Below are positions 61,729 through 64,000 of a stretch of DNA of 64,000 nucleotides, piece by piece. The DNA lies in contig CAYJCR010000004.1 of NCBI GenBank assembly GCA_964368755.1, positions 41,844 to 105,843 on the forward strand. Reading direction: 5' to 3'. This DNA comes from CALVZT01 sp964368755 (GTDB lineage: Bacteria > Bacillota > Clostridia > Christensenellales > UBA1242). Under the pieces are notes generated by a model. The model was not told where the DNA came from. It saw only the letters and a list, made by a program, of their open reading frames with translations, and did not search any database. Every line of letters begins with the position of its first letter. Position 1 is the stretch's first letter. The position numbers and the translations under genes are program-made.

Positions 61729-62432
61729 TTGATTTTTTCTAATATTTTGCTCTCCAATCTACTCACTTGCACTTGAGAGACATTGAGAAGTGCAGCAACT
61801 TCGCTTTGTGTCTTGTCTCTAAAATATCTGAGTATTATTATCTTCCTATCCTTGGGAGACAAATCATTGATAATATCTCTAAGAATGATTTTATTCAATT
61901 GTTCATCGGAGTTGTCATCTTGGACAATTCTATCTATTATACTTGCCCCATTGGGACTATCCTTGTCAAGTTTTTCATTCAAGGATATAGGCATACGAGA
62001 AGATTCTAGAGCAAATGCGACATCTTCTATCGGTATCTCGAACTTTGTCGCCAATTCGTCAACGGTTACTATTTTGCCACTTTCCTTTTCTGATTGTATA
62101 TATTTTTGTAGTTTATATGACAAGCCTTTTGTTGCTCTAGATACTTTGATAGCACCATCATCTCTAAGAAATCTTTTCACTTCACCGGCAATCATAGGCA
62201 CAGCATAAGTACTAAACTTAACATTGAATGATTCATCAAAGTTGTTTATTGCCTTGAGGAAACCTACACAGCCAAGTTGATACAAGTCATCGTACTCAAC
62301 ACCTTTGTTTTTGTATCGTTTTATAATACTTTTTATGAGTGGCGAGTTGTTTTCTATCAAAATAGCTTTGGAGACTTCATCACCAAGTTGAGCAGCTCGT
62401 AATAATTCGATAGTATATGCATGTTCTAACAT
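61701..62432 (-). CDS. sigF: Sporulation sigma factor SigF
   Basis: SigF is the first forespore-specific sigma factor. The 243-residue protein has region 2 (LIKSIIKRYKNKGVEYDDLYQLGCVGFLKAI and FSTYAVPMIAGEVKRFLRDDG), region 3 (KVSRATKGLSYKLQKYI, then VDELATKFEIPIEDV) and region 4 (DRKIIILRYFRDKTQSEVAALLNVSQVQVSRLESKIL). Being third after spoIIAA-spoIIAB identifies it as SigF rather than the similar SigG. AAGGAG precedes the ATG. It is held inactive by SpoIIAB until SpoIIAA is dephosphorylated. Confidence 0.95.
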   Translation of the reverse strand: MLEHAYTIELLRAAQLGDEVSKAILIENNSPLIKSIIKRYKNKGVEYDDLYQLGCVGFLKAINNFDESFNVKFSTYAVPMIAGEVKRFLRDDGAIKVSRATKGLSYKLQKYIQSEKESGKIVTVDELATKFEIPIEDVAFALESSRMPISLNEKLDKDSPNGASIIDRIVQDDNSDEQLNKIILRDIINDLSPKDRKIIILRYFRDKTQSEVAALLNVSQVQVSRLESKILEKIKQKISDPEI

Positions 62433-62441
62433 CTATACTCC

Positions 62442-62888
62442 TTAATTTGCTTCTACTAATTGCTCTTTTGCAAGGCCCTTTGACATCTTGACGGTAGTAC
62501 CACAAGTTTTGTTATTGATAACTTCCATATTATCCATAAAACTTTCCATTATAGTAAATCCCATTCCACTCCTTTCTCCACTTGTGTTGGTTGTGAAGAA
62601 AGGTTCTCTTGCACGAGCAATATCATTGATACCTACTCCAAAATCCGTAATACTGATAGTTACATTGTTGGGATGTAATAAGACTTTGAGGACTATCTCG
62701 CCAATGCAGTTGGGATATGCGTGGACAACACAATTAGTTACAGCCTCCGATACTGCAGTACGTATGTCGTTCAGCTCATCTATGGTTGGATTGAGTTGAC
62801 TGCAAAAACTCGCAACACAAGCCCTAGCGAATCTTTCATTCTCAGATAAAGACAAAAACTTCAATTCCATTTGATTAATTACTTTCAT
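62442..62888 (-). CDS. spoIIAB: Anti-sigma F factor and kinase SpoIIAB
   Basis: SpoIIAB binds and inhibits SigF and phosphorylates SpoIIAA. The 148-residue GHKL-type ATPase shows the N-box AVSEAVTNCVVHAYP, the G1 box ISITDFGVGINDI and the G2 region SGERSGMGFTIMESFMDNMEV. AGGAG precedes the ATG. It lies 9 nt downstream of spoIIAA and 9 nt upstream of sigF, the standard operon. Confidence 0.96.
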   Translation of the reverse strand: MKVINQMELKFLSLSENERFARACVASFCSQLNPTIDELNDIRTAVSEAVTNCVVHAYPNCIGEIVLKVLLHPNNVTISITDFGVGINDIARAREPFFTTNTSGERSGMGFTIMESFMDNMEVINNKTCGTTVKMSKGLAKEQLVEAN

Positions 62889-62897
62889 ATCATTCTC

Positions 62898-63209
62898 CTA
62901 ACCTATTTTTGGCATCAATTCATATAAACCTGTTAACTTAAATATTTTTTCTGCATGTGCTGATGGATTCGTAATAAATACGCCTATGCCTTTATTTTTG
63001 AGTATCTTGTACCTACCTATCAAGACACCAATACCTGTACTATCCATAAAAGACAGTTCTGACAAATCAAATACAACTTGTCTAAAACTAGCTTTTGATG
63101 ATAATTCGTCTATCTTATTAGTTGTAAACTTGGCTGTATGCTCATCTAGTTCTCCACAAAGAGTTACTATAAGCATATTGTTATACATTCTGTGCTTTAT
63201 CTGCATCAT
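62898..63209 (-). CDS. spoIIAA: Anti-sigma F factor antagonist SpoIIAA
   Basis: This STAS-domain protein, when unphosphorylated, displaces SigF from SpoIIAB. In 103 residues it has LCGELDEHTA in the early strand and helix, and the phosphorylation site LSFMDSTGIGVLIGRY (Ser57 by position). GGGAGGGA precedes two tandem ATG codons (63209, 63206). The start of spoIIA transcription should lie in the 40 bp before it, after the tRNA-cluster terminator. Confidence 0.95.
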   Translation of the reverse strand: MMQIKHRMYNNMLIVTLCGELDEHTAKFTTNKIDELSSKASFRQVVFDLSELSFMDSTGIGVLIGRYKILKNKGIGVFITNPSAHAEKIFKLTGLYELMPKIG

Positions 63210-63220
63210 TATCCCTCCCG

Positions 63221-63249
63221 ATGCATATATTCTATATCCAATATTTTTG
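63221..63249 (-). promoter_or_regulatory. Weak candidate promoter of spoIIA
   Basis: On the minus strand TTGCAA, 17 bp, TATATG fits sigma-A loosely; overlapping it, ATAGAATAT matches the sigma-H -10 (RNNGAATWW), but no sigma-H -35 lies 11-12 bp upstream. The spacing to GGGAGGGA leaves a very short leader. Confidence 0.3.
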
Positions 63250-63286
63250 CAAAAAAAAACAGTTAAAGTCGTAACTTAACTGTTTT
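63249..63286 (-). terminator. Terminator between the tRNA cluster and spoIIA
   Basis: AACAGTTAA/TTAACTGTT, a 9-bp stem with a 9-nt loop, is followed on the minus strand by a T-run. The plus strand also has a short T-run. Confidence 0.85.
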
Positions 63287-63301
63287 TGTAGATATGAGAT
63301 T

Positions 63302-63361
63302 TGAAACAAAAAAACAACCCAACGAATCGGATTGTTATTTTGGTGGGAAGAGATGGATTCG
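63302..63361 (-). repeat. Duplicate of the tRNA-Tyr 3' end plus terminator (copy A)
   Basis: 58 of 60 bases match 63493-63552, 191 bp away. The copied part has the last 21 nt of tRNA-Tyr with CCA and the following terminator hairpin (AACAATCC/GGGTTGTT plus T-run, at 63308-63336). The match stops inside the T-arm. Confidence 0.93.
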
Positions 63362-63492
63362 GTGCAGGGGCAAACGATTAATAAAACAATACAATTGCTA
63401 TTAGCCACAAACCTGCCAGCGTCGACCTCGTTAGGCTTTGGGCCGACTTCGAAGATCCTTCGATGGTGAGAATCCAAACTATATTATTTATC
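63362..63492. pseudogene. Inter-copy segment with a tRNA-Tyr-like remnant on the plus strand
   Basis: CTTCGATGGTGAGAATCC (63458-63475) matches 16 of 18 bases of the tRNA-Tyr T-arm but in the opposite orientation to the real gene. GCGTCGACCTCGTT (63419-63432) resembles the tRNA-Tyr variable-arm region. No acceptor stem or anticodon arm is found, so this is at most a broken fragment. I see no open gene in the segment. Confidence 0.45.
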
Positions 63493-63498
63493 TGAGAC

Positions 63499-63527
63499 AA
63501 AAAAACAACCCAACGAATCGGATTGTT
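63499..63527 (-). terminator. Terminator directly after tRNA-Tyr
   Basis: On the minus strand AACAATCC pairs with GGGTTGTT (one T-G pair) around an 8-nt loop and runs into seven T. It starts 4 bp after the tRNA CCA end. Confidence 0.88.
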
Positions 63528-63531
63528 AGTT

Positions 63532-63616
63532 TGGTGGGAAGAGATGGATTCGAACCATCGAAGACGGAGTCGACGGATTTACAGTCCGTTGCATTTGGCC
63601 ACTCTGCAATCTTCCC
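63532..63616 (-). tRNA. tRNA-Tyr (GTA anticodon)
   Basis: 85 nt with an encoded CCA. It is a class II tRNA with a long variable arm (CGACTCCGTCTTCG). The acceptor GGGAAGA pairs with TCTTCCC, the anticodon loop reads CTGTAAA with GTA, and the T-arm has GATGGTTCGAATCCATC. Confidence 0.97.
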
Positions 63617-63619
63617 ATG

Positions 63620-63694
63620 TGGAGCTGGTGGTCGGAATCGAACCAACAACCTGCTGATTACAAGTCAGCTGCTCTACCGTTGAGCCACACCAGC
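63620..63694 (-). tRNA. tRNA-Thr (TGT anticodon)
   Basis: 75 nt with an encoded CCA. The acceptor GCTGGTG pairs with CACCAGC, the anticodon loop reads CTTGTAA with TGT, and the T-arm has GTTGGTTCGATTCCGAC. Three bases separate it from tRNA-Tyr. Confidence 0.97.
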
Positions 63695-63736
63695 ATATAT
63701 AATTATAGAAGGCTTGCAGAATAGCTATACAACACA

Positions 63737-63761
63737 CTTCAAGGCACTTCTGGTGCCTTGG
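63737..63761 (-). repeat. Duplicate of the tRNA-Phe 3' end and its flank
   Basis: 25 bp identical to 63817-63841, 80 bp away. It contains the last 11 nt of tRNA-Phe with CCA plus 14 bp of downstream flank, and it is self-complementary (CAAGGCAC/GTGCCTTG). Between Thr and Phe there is no other gene. Confidence 0.92.
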
Positions 63762-63830
63762 CTCTGCTCTTCCACTCGACTTACAGGAGATTTGCCTGTG
63801 TCTTATGGCGCTTCGCCTTCAAGGCACTTC

Positions 63831-63906
63831 TGGTGCCTTGGGGCGGAATCGAACCACCGACACAGGGATTTTCAGTCCCTTGCTCTACCGACTGAGCTAC
63901 CAAGGC
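63831..63906 (-). tRNA. tRNA-Phe (GAA anticodon)
   Basis: 76 nt with an encoded CCA. The acceptor GCCTTGG pairs with CCAAGGC, the anticodon loop reads CTGAAAA with GAA, and the T-arm has GGTGGTTCGATTCCGCC. It is the ligand expected for the pheS T-box in this window. Confidence 0.97.
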
Positions 63907-63923
63907 AAACAAAAAAAATAAAA

Positions 63924-64000
63924 TGGCGACCTGGAAGGGGCTCGGACCCTCGACCTCTAGCGTGACAGGCTAGCGCTCTAACCAACTGAGCTACCAGGCC
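63924..64000 (-). tRNA. tRNA-Asp (GTC anticodon)
   Basis: 77 nt with an encoded CCA, complete to its first base at the window edge. The acceptor GGCCTGG pairs with CCAGGTC (one G-U), the anticodon loop reads CTGTCAC with GTC, and the T-arm has GAGGGTCCGAGCCCC. It heads the visible cluster; the promoter lies outside. Confidence 0.95.

Noticed and set aside
63302..63841. Prophage or integrative element attachment sites at tRNA-Tyr and tRNA-Phe
   Set aside because: The intervals are 191 and 80 bp with no integrase or cargo, so only a scar or local duplication can be argued.

Overview
The window is chromosomal DNA from a low-GC, endospore-forming Gram-positive bacterium, most likely an uncultured member of the Clostridia. 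The evidence is A+T-rich DNA, strong AGGAG-type ribosome binding sites, spoIIA (spoIIAA-spoIIAB-sigF), spoVAC-AD-AE and yunB, a SpoIIIE/FtsK-type translocase, RNase Y, a Phe T-box leader, and Firmicute gene orders such as rpsO-pnp-ylxY-mlpA, pgsA-cinA-recA and mutS-mutL-miaA-ynbB. A run of exactly 100 N at 41248-41347 shows a scaffolded draft assembly. I see no prophage, insertion sequence or CRISPR array.

Layout. 1-909 holds a truncated, unrecognised minus-strand gene. 1061-9158 runs ruvC-ruvA-ruvB-queA-tgt, then yajC, a small membrane protein, and secD-secF (Holliday junction resolution, queuosine tRNA modification, protein export). 9212-12945 is recJ-hemZ. 13086-17703 is rpsO-pnp-ylxY-mlpA. 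17867-24782 is ftsK-rimO-pgsA-cinA-recA, mostly with overlapping start and stop codons. An LTA-synthase-like gene follows, convergent with a class A penicillin-binding protein. 29112-36967 is miaB-mutS-mutL-miaA-ynbB (mismatch repair and tRNA modification), convergent with lexA and an upstream Xer-type recombinase. 38907-41159 is serS plus a protein resembling a degenerate nucleotidyltransferase. The 17-bp tandem repeat and the assembly gap follow.

41489-46956 carries a YgjP-type metalloprotease divergent from a membrane-anchored PadR-like protein, then an ABC exporter. 47062-57391 is a minus-strand run: rnhA, a Nudix hydrolase, a HAD hydrolase, tRNA-Trp, an M19 dipeptidase, rny, iscS-thiI and pheS-pheT under a T-box. 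57735-63209 is sporulation: spoIIA, then spoVA-yunB, with a cysteine-rich lipoprotein gene on the opposite strand between them. 63300-64000 is a tRNA cluster (Asp, Phe, Thr, Tyr) in which the 3' ends of two tRNA genes are duplicated just downstream.

The most unusual signals are these. (1) A set of genes without Shine-Dalgarno sequences (miaB, the Xer gene, the HAD gene, the M19 gene, yunB) all have a -10-like hexamer exactly 6 nt before ATG, which suggests leaderless mRNAs. (2) A predicted nucleotidyltransferase-fold pseudoenzyme follows serS. (3) A PadR DNA-binding domain is tethered to a membrane domain by a long acidic linker, with a perfect 20-bp palindrome in its divergent promoter region. 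(4) CinA has lost its usual catalytic signatures. (5) tRNA-Tyr and tRNA-Phe 3' ends are duplicated, with a fragment that looks like a tRNA-Tyr remnant between the Tyr copies.
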